A model generated the notes under the pieces. It ran no database searches. It was not told the origin of the DNA and saw only the letters and a list, made by a program, of their open reading frames with translations. This document shows, one piece after another, positions 1 through 10,391 of a stretch of 64,000 bases of DNA. The position numbers and the translations under genes are program-made. Position 1 is the stretch's first letter. Each line of letters starts with the position of its first letter. Origin of the DNA: Typha latifolia (Eukaryota > Streptophyta > Magnoliopsida > Poales > Typhaceae); assembly GCA_019914945.1 (NCBI GenBank), contig CM034109.1, positions 6,386,001-6,450,000 of the forward strand. Direction: 5' to 3'.

Positions 1-254
1 ATATAGAGACAAATGTCTAAGATGTCGCTTTCCCAGTGAGATCATTCAGATTTTTTCCTTCAGTGTTCCCATGTCAGCTTCCCCAGAGAGATTAAGAGAT
101 CAGTGTTTGAACATCTCATGCAGAAACAAATTAGAATGAAGAAATAATGCTCCTCAAAGAGAAATATATTCTAAATGCACTCTGGGATATAGAAATTTGA
201 CGGAACCAGCAAAATATATTAGCATAAGATTTATTGTCCATTACATTTTGATCT

Positions 255-1211
255 AATGGTGATTTTATCATTATTTTGCTCCATGCAGATAATATGCTTC
301 TAATTGGCAAGGATGTAGAGAAGATCAAAAAATTAAAGAAAGATTTGAGTAAATCCTTTGATATGAAGGATTTGGGACCGACAAAAAAAAATTTGGGCAT
401 GAAAATTAAACGTGATAGAAAATCAAAGAGGTTGTGGCTATCACAAAATAAATATATTGAGAAAATTCTAGAGATATTCAATATGAATAATGCCAAGCCG
501 GTTAGAACACCATTTGTGAGTCATTTTAAATTGAGCTCAAGGCAATGTCCTTCAAATAAGAAGGAGAAAAATGAAATGAAGAGTTTTCCCTACTCCTCCG
601 CCGTAAGGAGTTTGATGTATGTAATGGTTTGCACAAGGCCGGATATAGCATATGTGGTTGGTATGGTTAATAGATTTCTCTCCAACCCGAGAAAAGAGTA
701 TTGGATAGCCGTGAAATGGATGATGAAATATTTAAGAGACACTTCTAATTTATGTCTATAATTTGGAGGTGGCCGGTGATGTCGACACTAGATGGTCTAC
801 TTCGGGATATATATTCACTTTTGAAGGGGGAAGCCGTACCATGGCAATCAAGGTTTTAAAAATGTGTTGCTCTTTCTAGCACCGAAACAGAATATATAGC
901 TAGTACCGAAGCTTGCAAAAAAAATGTTGTGGTTGAAGAACTTTTTGCAAGAATTGAGTTTGGAGCAAGATGGATATGTCATCCATTGTGATAGTCAAAG
1001 TGCCATTGATCTTAGCAAGAATGCAACTTACCATGCTAGAACCAAACACATTGATGTTCGCTACCATTGGATACAGGATGTTTTGGAGAAGCAATGGTTG
1101 AGGCTTGTGAAGATATCCATGGACTATAATCTATCGGATATAATGACCAAGGCTCTTACAAAGGTGAAGCAAGAACTTTGTAGAGACTTGGTGTATATTG
1201 ATGTTTGGTGA
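255..1211 (+). pseudogene. copia polyprotein remnant (RT and RNase H)
   Basis: Two open stretches (276-761 and 924-1211) and the sequence between them read as the C-terminal half of a copia Pol. The first covers the RT palm and thumb (TRPDIAYVVGMVNRFLSNP is typical). The second covers the end of RNase H. Between them the frame shifts near 760. The expected GYTDAD segment is absent, so sequence matching AGDVDTRWSTSGYIFTF follows directly. A stop codon lies at 857-859 where the family has an ordinary residue before KCVALS. No product of normal function is expected. Confidence 0.85.
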
Positions 1212-1280
1212 GTATTGGCATTTGGGCATAAAATTCACTAAGAAAATAAAGACTCCCCTCATGGGTCTAGAGGGGGAGAT

Positions 1281-1848
1281 TGTTGGGTTTTACTTAACTA
1301 AGTTGGTTTGGGCTAGCCCCATGAGGTGATTTACTTGGCTAATAAGTAGTTGAGTTAGACTTTTGTTAAGGAATACTTTTGCTCATGCCACTTAGTGAAA
1401 AAGAAGACAAGAAAAAAGAAGGTTTTTTCTCTATATACAACAAGGGTTTGCAACTATAAGATTTATTGATTTGGATCAAAGCACAAAGATTTTCTTCTTC
1501 ACATCTACAAGGGTGTTCTTGCTTCAAGAAGGTTTGTGTTTCTCTATTGGATGTGTTATCTAAACTTGTTAAGTTGAAGCTAGGATTATTGATTTTTTTG
1601 TGGATGGCATTCTTGTGACCTTGAGAGACTTGTTGTGGTGATCTTCTTTGTACCAATTCTCTTGATAGTGGATTCAATTTCATGCTCCGTGAAGTTTCCC
1701 TTTAAGAAAGATTTTTCACACACAAATTCAGTGTTCTAGCTTTCTTTGGTGCTTGGTGTTGTTAATTGTATATCTTTCTTAATTGGCATCAATTTTAGCT
1801 TTCATTGTCATAGATCTCTTGGGTAGAAAAAAGAGCTCATTTCCAACA
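1281..1848 (+). repeat. copia 3' LTR (568 bp)
   Basis: It begins directly after the purine-rich tract and is bounded by the perfect 6-bp inverted termini TGTTGG (1281-1286) and CCAACA (1843-1848), the standard TG...CA ends. The next five bases, TGATC, would be one copy of the target duplication, but the matching left copy is outside the window or lost. Confidence 0.8.
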
Positions 1849-2640
1849 TGATCATCCTTTAGACCCCGAAATTTAATCCTACTGTATCTTAAATTCATTC
1901 AGTTTGGAGTTGTACAGGGAAATACGGAGGCCCGTGGTGGAATTATTAATAACTAAGAGAGCAATCATTGATTACTAGGAGATGTAGTAACAGACAGTTA
2001 TATAAGGGAATGAATTTTGTGGAGAAGGATGAGAAATACAGTTGAAAGATGAAGATACACAATTTACATACATTTTTCTTGAGTTGATTTAACGCTTTAT
2101 CTTAATCAAAACTTGTGTGTGGCAAACATCTCTTTATGTCTATTTCTCTTGTAAACATTGAACAAAATCTGACATTCTTGTGATACTGCTAAAACAGAAA
2201 GTCTCACAGGCATCTAAAAGTGTTTTCGCCCTTCTCACATGTGATGACTATCTAAGGTACTGGATCTCTCCTATGCAAAAGATCATTAGAACCTAATCGA
2301 TGTCCCAAGATACTAATAATAAAAAATAATTGCAGAAAATCCAAAATCCCATTATCAGGTGGTAATTCTCTGCTTAGTCACTATCTTGGAAACAACCTCA
2401 TCAGAAATATTTAAGGCTACATAAATCTCCCTTTCCCAGACCCTGTGTAGCCATTGCCTTCTGCACTAGGGCATGCAATTTTTAGTAACAGTTCAAAGGA
2501 ATCAAGTTCCATTGCGGATTATCATAAAGAGGGCATATTCTCATGCCTTCCCGGAGAAATGAGGGAAAAAACAACATACACCAATAAACAATTCTATCTA
2601 CTTTGAAGGGGCTGTAGCTATGAAGCACAGATACTTCATT
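1849..2640. other. intergenic, nothing recognised
   Basis: This is AT-rich DNA between the copia LTR and the hAT element. I see no conserved reading frame, RNA gene or clear repeat in it. Confidence 0.5.
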
Positions 2641-4324
2641 TAGGCCTCCGTACTAGTATCAGATACGTATTTGATATCGATACGGCCTCGATATGTATCT
2701 GATACGACTAAAGAAGTATCCAATTTAAAATAACTAATTTTAATTATCCGATATAGCGGGGATACGGTGGGATATGTTTTTGAATTATTTAAATTAAACA
2801 TGTCGAATTTGCAAATAAAACTCATTTAGAACACGTTAATAATCGACCCGTTAATTTTAACTAACACGATATCGCTCAAGCACTCATCTCTCTCGTTCCT
2901 CTCTCTCGTGGCCTAGTCGACAAAAACCCTTATTTCTCTCATGCATCGGCGGTGACGAAAACTTCCTACCCTCACATGTCTACGACGAAGGCCTCCCTCC
3001 CTCCTCCCTCACGCACCGACGACGAAGGCTTCCTCCCCTCCCCTCCCCCGCGTGGCTACTCCTTCGATAGTGACTCCTTCTCGCGACGACAACTCCCGCA
3101 GCAGTGACTCCCCCTCACAATGACAACTCCCTCTAATGACTAAGGTACCCTACTTCATCTCCCTCCCTCACGCATCTTCCTCCCTCCCTCCTTCTCTGTT
3201 TGTGATATTAGAATTTAGGGTTTTAATTATGTCTTTAAGGGTTTTGATCATAGTGAGGCAATGAGCTGATTGATGTTATTAGAGTAATTTAGGATGCTAA
3301 ATGATCATAGTGAGCTGATTGATTTGTGCTCACTCCCTCACTACCATATTTTTGAAATTAATTACTGTCTCATTGCCATGTTTTAGAAATAGGTACTGCC
3401 TTACTACTATGTTTTAGAAACTAATTAATGTTTTCTCGATAATAATCATTGTAGTCTTGTGATACTGTGATCTTTGTTTTATTTTATTGTTGTATTGTAG
3501 TATTGTATTAAAAATATTTTCACCTCAATTATCACAGAAAATAGCTTGTTCTAGTGCTTCTTCTTCTGTTGAAAGTATGAGTTATACCAACAAAGTTGTA
3601 GATGATAATTGTCCTCTTTGAAAGTATGTGACCAAGTTAGAGAAGATGGAAGAAAAAAGAGGGAATACTAAATTTCAATGTAACTAGTGTGCGCAAATGT
3701 ACAATGGTTCTTATTTCACGGTGAAGACACATTTGTTGAGAACACTAGAGTTTAGAATTAAATCTTACCCTAAGGTTAATAGTCAGCATCTTAATGAGAT
3801 GAAACTAGTTGTGAAAAAGTCCAAGTTAAGAATCAAAAATTCTATGGCTAGACCTGTACCTTTACCATTATCAATTCAACCACACTCATCCTCTTTGGGA
3901 GAGATTTTTAAACTTAGAAAGAGGATGGCTACTAGATTCACATATTTGGAGAAGTCTTTCAACTTACCTATTTGTAGTTAATTAAATTAAAAAAGTTGCT
4001 AGAATGCTTTATTCAGATGAATTACCTTTTTATCTTGCTAGAAATTCATATTACATAAGATCATTTCAGTTTGCAGTTAATAATCATATATCTGATTTTT
4101 CGCCTCCTAGATATAATTCATTGAGAACCACATTACTCTTACAAGAGAGGACAAATATTGAAAGATTGTTAGACCCTATCAAAAGCACTCGGATGGAAAA
4201 ATGTGTTACCATTGTGTATGATGGTTAGACAGATACACAGATGAAGCCTCTTATTAATTTTTTGGCCGTCATTCAAAGTGGTCATATGTTTTTGAGAGTT
4301 GTTAACTATGAAGGAGAAATTAAA

Positions 4325-4558
4325 ACTTCTACGAGCTTCTCAGTAGCCCTCTTCCCAATGGAATTGTATTCTTTTTCGATTGCATTTATTTCCAAAATGA
4401 TGGATTCCACCTGCTCAAGCCACCTTCTTACTTGATGCCTTGGTGTTAAGCACTCTCTCTGAGCAATCTCTATTTGCATATTGACATCCTTCATTCTCTC
4501 CTTCAAAGCTCTGGTGGCATCTTCGAGGGCTTTCTTTATATCTAAATTGATCTTCAAT
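4325..4558 (-). pseudogene. CC-NBS-LRR resistance gene fragment
   Basis: The minus strand encodes about 78 residues without a stop: LKERMKDVNMQIEIAQREC, then HQVRRWLEQVESIILEINAI. This is the N-terminal coiled-coil signature of RPS2/RPS5-type CC-NBS-LRR proteins (charged heptads, then the QV..WL.RVE motif). No NB-ARC P-loop or LRR follows. On the plus strand it lies exactly between two conserved DUF659 segments (ending GEIK at 4324 and resuming at 4559). It therefore replaced or was inserted into the transposase gene in reverse orientation. A capture or repair-filler origin is likely. It is too short to be a working gene. Confidence 0.75.
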
Positions 4559-5084
4559 GTAATTGAAACAGCTATGCCGCAACATGTTAGTCAAGTAATT
4601 ACTAATAATGCCCATGTTTATATAAATCTGCAAGGATTATTGCTGAGGGTAAATACAGTCATATTTTTTAGATGTCATGTGTTGTGCATACTCTCAATCT
4701 TGTTCTAAAAAATATATGTGCAGCAAAAAACTCTAATGCAAATGAGATGGTATTTGATGAGTGCAGTTGAATATCTATTGTGGCAGGAGATGCTATGTAC
4801 ATAAAGACATTCATCATGTAATACTCCACGTGGCTTGCTATTTTTAATAAATTTGTGAATTTGAACATGCTTGCAATTGTAGAAATACGATTTGCCTTAG
4901 TCAGTGTGATGCTTAGAAGATTGAAATCCATCAAACGGGGACTTCAATCCATAACTATTAGTGACAAGTGGAATTTCTATAAGGAATATGACATAGGAAA
5001 AGCACAAATTGTAAAGGAGATGTGGCATACAATGATATAAAAATTTAAGGCAAATATATATAGACATAAAGGCAAAAGGGAAAA

Positions 5085-7865
5085 TGTAACGTCCCCGCCC
5101 GGCACGAGCACGTGCACACCCACGCGCCCACACGGCACGCGCGGCACACGCGACAAGTCGGGCGAGGCTCGTCACACACAGATACTCTCATGTGCACATA
5201 TAATTATGACATCATTAAATAAAACATACTAACCTATTCATGATCGTATAATTCATCACCAAATGCATCATACTATCAACCAAATAAACCTGTTAACATA
5301 TGAATATCCAAGTCCATAATAATATATACTAGACCACTACATAATCTGGCAGGACTCACATAGGCCATAATAAATCATCAAGATACAATTAAAATAACTA
5401 ATACAAAAGTACGCTATGATTCGACATGTATTATACAAATCATCGTCTAATACAAAAGAGTACAAATATTAAATACTAGTACAACTCAACTCATCAATCT
5501 AAAATATCTTCTCGAGATCTCTCAAGTCGCTATCACGTACCATATATCTGAGAGGGTTAGAAAAGAAATAAAGAGTCATGAGCAAAAGGCTCAGCGAATA
5601 AACCTTACTCCGAATCAGTGATGTCAAACAAAGAGTAAATCATGTATTAGATAATATGAATCAGAAAGAGCATCATGTCATGAATGAGTATATGAATACA
5701 TCCTCAATAATATATAAATGAGAAATAGATAGCATGTCATAATTAATAAAAGTATATATAATTCTCGATAATGAGTAAACAAATCTCTATGTCATACTAT
5801 TATCAGAACTCTCTTTCAAATATGACACATGATGCATGCCGACCATGACCATGCTATGATATCAAATGCAACCATATATGATATATATTGACTACTCGAT
5901 AATCGGGTATGTCAGATAATAATTAAATTATATGCATTTCTTAACATCACAATCATCATCGACATCTCGGTATAATATCATCATACTAGACCACTGTGCA
6001 CAGTCAACACCCGCTACCCGATCTCAACATCTTGCTCGTAGGCTCAAAGCATACCTTGTCATACGCTAAGGGTATCTCAGTCATAATCATATCCTGTCAT
6101 ACGCTAATGGTATATCAAAATCCATCCAGACCGCGGCACCCTCCTAACTAATAAAAACCTCGTAAGGATAACTCGCCACATATGCCCTAGCGAACGGCAT
6201 GTGTCTGATTGTCTGTGCGCACAGACTCAACTGAGCTCGGATATGGACAACGAGATATCGCATATCAGCGACTATAATTATCACTCCACGCACCCCCTAA
6301 CCCTGACGCCTACTCGAGTATCCTCACGCTTTTTATCAACTATTCTATCAATCATATTTTATGCTTTCTTTCTAAATGACAGATCATATGCATATATCTA
6401 GTACGATAACAAGTCAATGCATAACAGAAATTTAGGTGGAACAGGAATCAAGAGAAAAATAATGCAATATAGTCTCCGATTATGTAGTCAACACATATAT
6501 TCTCATGCTAATCTATTACATGCATACTCATGCTACAAATCAACTGGACATAACATTATAACAGTATAATCATCTCTCATCATCTTTATATATCACCAAT
6601 GCGCTCATATCCCAGATCAACATAATTAGATGCATGATAAAATATGCTCGATTGTAATTATCTCTAGATAAAGTCATATAATCATACTGGAGGCCAAAAC
6701 ATACATATACATAATATATAATATAACCTAATTTGAGAAAGACATTTAGGGGATAAGACTACTCATCTTTGAAAACCACGTATCCCTCACATCTGCAAAT
6801 CAACCGAGTGACACTCATCGCTAGCAAGATTCACGAGGTTTCAAATAAAGGGTTCGGGATCTACAAATATTTAAGTAGTATGATGTTAGTCGTTTATCTA
6901 ATTGGAATTAATTTAATTAAAATATAAAGGTTTATTAGGTTTAGAATTACTTCTTTTTATTTTTGATTACATAACTAGATCTATATTATAGATACGATTC
7001 AAATATTATAATTATACTATTATCATAAAATGCTAATTATAGTATAAGGAGAAGAGGTTTATTTTTTTTGTATAAAAATATTTCTAAATATATAATTATA
7101 AAATAAAATAAATAAAATAAAATAAAAGGCTAAATAACTATAAGTATATTGTTGGTCTAATTATAATTAATTTTATAATTCATACTCTATCTTGATTAAT
7201 TTTATAATTTTATAATTCAGTCTTTACTCGAAAAAAATAATAAATAAATAACTAAATAAGCCTAGTATTTTATTTGTTGTAGAATAATAATATATAATAA
7301 ATTAATAGAATTACTTAAAATATATATCATAAGAATATTAGAATATAAATCTAATAATTATAATTTACAAATCTATCTATTAAACTACTAGACATATAAA
7401 TAAATAAATAAATAAATAATGGTATTACCAATATTTATACGTAATAGTTTATAACCTAATTAATCATTAATTAATTATAATCAACAATAATCATATTGAT
7501 GAATATATATTATTATCCAATAATTAATATCTAAATGTATTTGTATTAATTAAGAAAGAAATATCTAAATAAATAAATAATAAAAATAAGGATTATTACA
7601 CTAGTGTTTGGGCTTGGTCAAGCACTGGCCTACTACAGTGTTGGGCCGAGCTTAGCACTGTTGCAAAAAACAAAGAAGAGAAGAAGCATCTGAGGAAGAA
7701 GAAGAAGAAAGGAAGAAGAAAGAAGAAAGAAGAAGAAGAAGAAGAGAGAAGAGAAGAAGAGAAGAAAGAGAGGAGGGGAGGGAAGTGCGGACTCGGGCCG
7801 GCGGGGAGGGCACCGGCCGCTGTTGGCCAGCCGGCGGCTTGGCTCCTACGAGCCCGAGCTCGGGT

Positions 7866-7896
<31 letters not shown>

Positions 7897-8222
7897 GGAA
7901 AGGGGCTCACCGTCCCTCGCGGAGGTGGTTTCCAAGGATGGCGACAGCGGCGATAACGGTGGGAGAGAGAAAGAGAAAGAGAGTTTGAGAGAGAGAGAGA
8001 GGACTATAAAGGGGAAGAGAGAGGCGGTGGGGACGTCGGCGCTGCGGCTGCGGCGCTGATGGGCCCACCGGAGCTAGCTGGCCCAGCCTGGTTGGTCGAG
8101 CCAACGGCTGGGAGTGCGTGGCACCCCCAACCCACGCCAGCACCCATGGCACGAGGGCGGCCACATTGTGGTCAGCCATGTCGTGCCATGCATTTTTTTT
8201 TTTTGGGGATTGGGTTGTTACA
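5085..8222. mobile_element. solo LTR, 3138 bp, gypsy-like
   Basis: It starts TGTAACGTCCCC and ends GGTTGTTACA, giving a TGTAAC...GTTACA inverted terminus. It is flanked by the perfect 5-bp target duplication GAAAA (5080-5084 and 8223-8227). I see no second LTR, primer site or gag-pol frame inside, so this is a single long LTR left by recombination. The length and AT-rich middle with GC-rich ends fit long-LTR Ty3/gypsy lineages (Tat/Ogre/Retand or Tekay type), which is an inference. It holds AAG- and GA-rich simple repeats at about 7680-7780 and 7865-7897. The short open frames at 7596-8333 arise from this low-complexity, GC-rich end and are not genes. Confidence 0.85.
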
Positions 8223-9500
8223 GAAAATGAGGAATCAATATTCTATTTCATTGTGCACAAAATTTTAGTTGATAGATGGGACAAAAGTAATATACTTTTT
8301 CATTGTTTAGCACACTCTTTGAATTCGAGGTAAATTCAATAACGTCAAATAATTTCCATATTTTCTTTTAGTTCTTTTACTTATTTGGGTGTTTGTCTTA
8401 TCAAATACTATAGCCGACTTAGAGATTTCTCGTATAAGAAATAAATGTTTAAAAAGATTTTTTTTTCAAATTCAAATGAGAAAAGAACTATGAATTAATT
8501 GCATGCAAATTTCTCAGCCTGCCTTGAGGTAGGTATTTGACACTCATGACTCTATTCAACATAGAGGAACTCTTGAAGCAAAAAAATGGTGGATTATCCA
8601 TATTGCTTGTGTACCAAGTATTCAATTTTTGGCATTCAAATTACTTGGACAACTGTGTTCATCTTCATGTTTTGAGAGAAATTGGAGCACCTATTCATTT
8701 ATTCACTCAATGAAGAGAAACAAAATTATCTCATAGCAGGCGAAAGATTTAGTGTATGTACATATCAATCTTTGCCTTCTTTCTAGGAAATAAAAAAAAT
8801 ACAAAGAAGGAGCGACGAAGATGTGGAATGTTGGGGGAGATGCATTTGATTTATTTAGCGGAGTGATGCGTTAGAAATTGCGGAGTTTTTACTTGATGAA
8901 CCAGATTTAGAGTCTATATTATTCGTCGATGATTGTACTAAGGAGTTGGATAAGCAAGTTAGAGAAACAAATGAATGGCCGTTGATTAATGTTGAAGCTT
9001 GTTTATTTTGTAATGACTTTGATATGAGATGTTTCTTTCATTCTATGTATCATTGTATTTTTTTTTTTTTTGGATGATTCATCTATATCACTACTAAATT
9101 GCTAATTCTATATCATTGGAATTGACTTTTGATCTGCACAAATATCATAATTCATAATTTAAGTAGTCATTCTGTATGTAGTGAAATTATTATATTGGCT
9201 CAATCTATTATTACATTGCACAAATTATAAATATCTATTGTTAAATGTGTGACAAACTTTATGGGGCTCTTCTTTTGCTCAAAAGTTCATAAGTTTACCA
9301 CTTTTCAACCCTTGTTATAAAGGTACCTACAAAACATTGACAAGATAAGTAAGAATGATATGCATTAAACCATATTTATATTAGTTTGCAATATATTAAA
9401 ATTATATTTTTATTAATTTTTTATTGCCATATTCTTATCTAAGTTTTTAAAATTTATCATATCCCCGTATCCCGTATCAATATCCATACTTGACAGGACT

Positions 9501-10260
9501 ATAGGAAAGAAAAAAGAAGAAAGACTAATATAACATGAGTAGGATTAAAGTGGCATAGCAAAGAGGAGCTATGCCATTCAAATTAGCAGCGCCTTTGGAC
9601 TTCTGAAAATGTTGATACATACTTCAGTGTGTAATGAGATCAAATATCCCCCCATTTCCTCCTACGAGGGCAAGGAGGGTGACTATAGAAGAATTTAAGC
9701 CATGCCTTAACCTTTCCCTTGGAAGCAATGCAAGCTTAAATCTAAAATTCAAAATAATAATTCTCCCTTAACAGATCTTGGCCTGACAAATGGGTGGCTT
9801 TGTTAGGCAAAGGTGAGAGGAGGGCAGGTCTAGCCCTTTCCCCCGCGCACGTCACCGTCGGCGTTTATTTTGCCACTCCTAATTATGATTATGATATTTT
9901 CAGCACATATTTACTAAATCATATGATTCGATTTGTAAATAGTAAAAATATAAGGGATAAACAACAATTTTATTAAAATATAGGGTGTTATATATAAATT
10001 TATCTATATATTAATATAATTTGTTAAAAATAATACATATATATATATATGTAATATTAATAAATATTATATTTGAGTTGAGCCTAAGTGAGCCGATTTT
10101 GCCCAAGCTCCAGCTTGAAATTCAAATCGATCCTCAAAACGAGCTCCAACTCGACTTAGCCTGAATCGAGCTAATCTGGACCTAATATTTTATTTTGCCA
10201 CCCCTAGCTGTGATCATGATATTTAAACTTTTTCAGTGGCAATCATGTAAAAATTCCAAA
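9501..10260. repeat. intergenic with hAT/MITE-like remnant
   Basis: It contains two diverged direct copies of a 35-bp motif (TTATTTTGCCACYCCTA... at 9865-9899 and 10190-10224). The second is preceded by sequence rich in GAGCT/CGAGCT motifs (10060-10185). TTTGCCACCCCTA is the complement of TAGGGGTGGCAAA, a common hAT terminus, so the stretch probably holds the right end of a non-autonomous hAT element plus a fragment of a second. The left part (9501-9790) shows nothing recognisable. Confidence 0.45.
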
Positions 10261-10313
10261 TAGAAAACAGCGCGAATTAAAAAAGTCATCTTCCAATAAC
10301 ATTCAGCTCCAAT

Positions 10314-10322
10314 GGCGGGAAA
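10314..10322 (-). promoter_or_regulatory. candidate E2F binding site, RECQL5 promoter
   Basis: GGCGGGAAA on the plus strand is TTTCCCGCC on the minus strand, an exact match to the plant E2F consensus TTTSSCGS. It lies about 70 bases before the RECQL5 start codon. A GC-rich GCGCGAA motif lies about 45 bases further upstream (10270-10276). Many replication and repair genes are E2F-controlled, so S-phase expression is a reasonable inference. Confidence 0.5.
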
Positions 10323-10391
10323 ATATACAGCTACTTAGAAACTGCTATTAAAACTCTCTAACCCTCCCCAATTTTACGTTCCCCCTCTCCA

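Larger units (their letters stand above)
150..1848 (+). mobile_element. 3' part of a Ty1/copia retrotransposon
   Basis: This is the 3' end of a copia element: decayed reverse transcriptase, RNase H, polypurine tract, then one LTR. The RT part (clear from about 255) keeps a changed active-site box, HADNMLLIGKD, where copia elements have YVDDMLLIGKD. RNase H follows in pieces and ends in the usual KHIDVRYHWI and DIMTKAL motifs (about 1050-1165). A purine tract sits at 1270-1279, directly before the LTR. RT is weakly readable upstream to about 150. The 5' LTR, gag and integrase are not in the window, so the element is either truncated or continues left of base 1. It is dead: there are in-frame stops, and the segment with the first RNase H acidic motif is missing. 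Confidence 0.88.
3577..9005 (+). pseudogene. hAT transposase (BED/DUF659/dimerisation)
   Basis: Reading from about 3577: a BED zinc finger with the family's NGSY and HLL features, but with stops in place of W (in CPLW.KYVTKL) and of the residue just before the second Cys. Next comes DUF659, with LLDPIKSTRMEKCVTIVYDG and, further on, MLRRLKSIKRGLQS. After the nested LTR the frame resumes with ILVDRWDKSN and HCLAHSLNSR. The C-terminal dimerisation region follows (KLLGQLCSSSCFERNWSTYS, FIHSMKRNK), then an acidic tail near 8880-9000. Several stops and frame changes make it inactive. Removing the LTR and one target copy gives an uninterrupted frame across 5084/8223, so the coding region was still open there when the LTR inserted. 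Confidence 0.85.
2641..9500 (+). mobile_element. decayed hAT transposon with nested insertions
   Basis: A hAT superfamily element, identified by its transposase remnant (BED zinc finger, DUF659 domain, C-terminal dimerisation domain). The outer ends carry imperfect inverted repeats: TAGGCCT... at 2641 and, on the other strand, TAGTCCT... ending at 9500. Both run into GATACG-rich subterminal repeats. The 5' part (about 2880-3200) is a C-rich leader-like stretch before the coding start. I could not find an 8-bp target duplication, so the exact ends are uncertain. Two foreign pieces sit inside: an antisense NBS-LRR fragment (4325-4558) and a solo LTR (5085-8222). Without the LTR the element would be about 3.7 kb. 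Confidence 0.75.

Noticed and set aside
7596..8333. Overlapping open frames of 67-104 codons on both strands
   Set aside because: They come from GA/AAG simple repeats and the GC-rich end of the solo LTR. They have no conserved domain and stop at the LTR border.
2633..9508. An 8-bp target duplication for the hAT element
   Set aside because: ACTTCATT and TAGGAAAG do not match. No shifted boundary gave a convincing pair.
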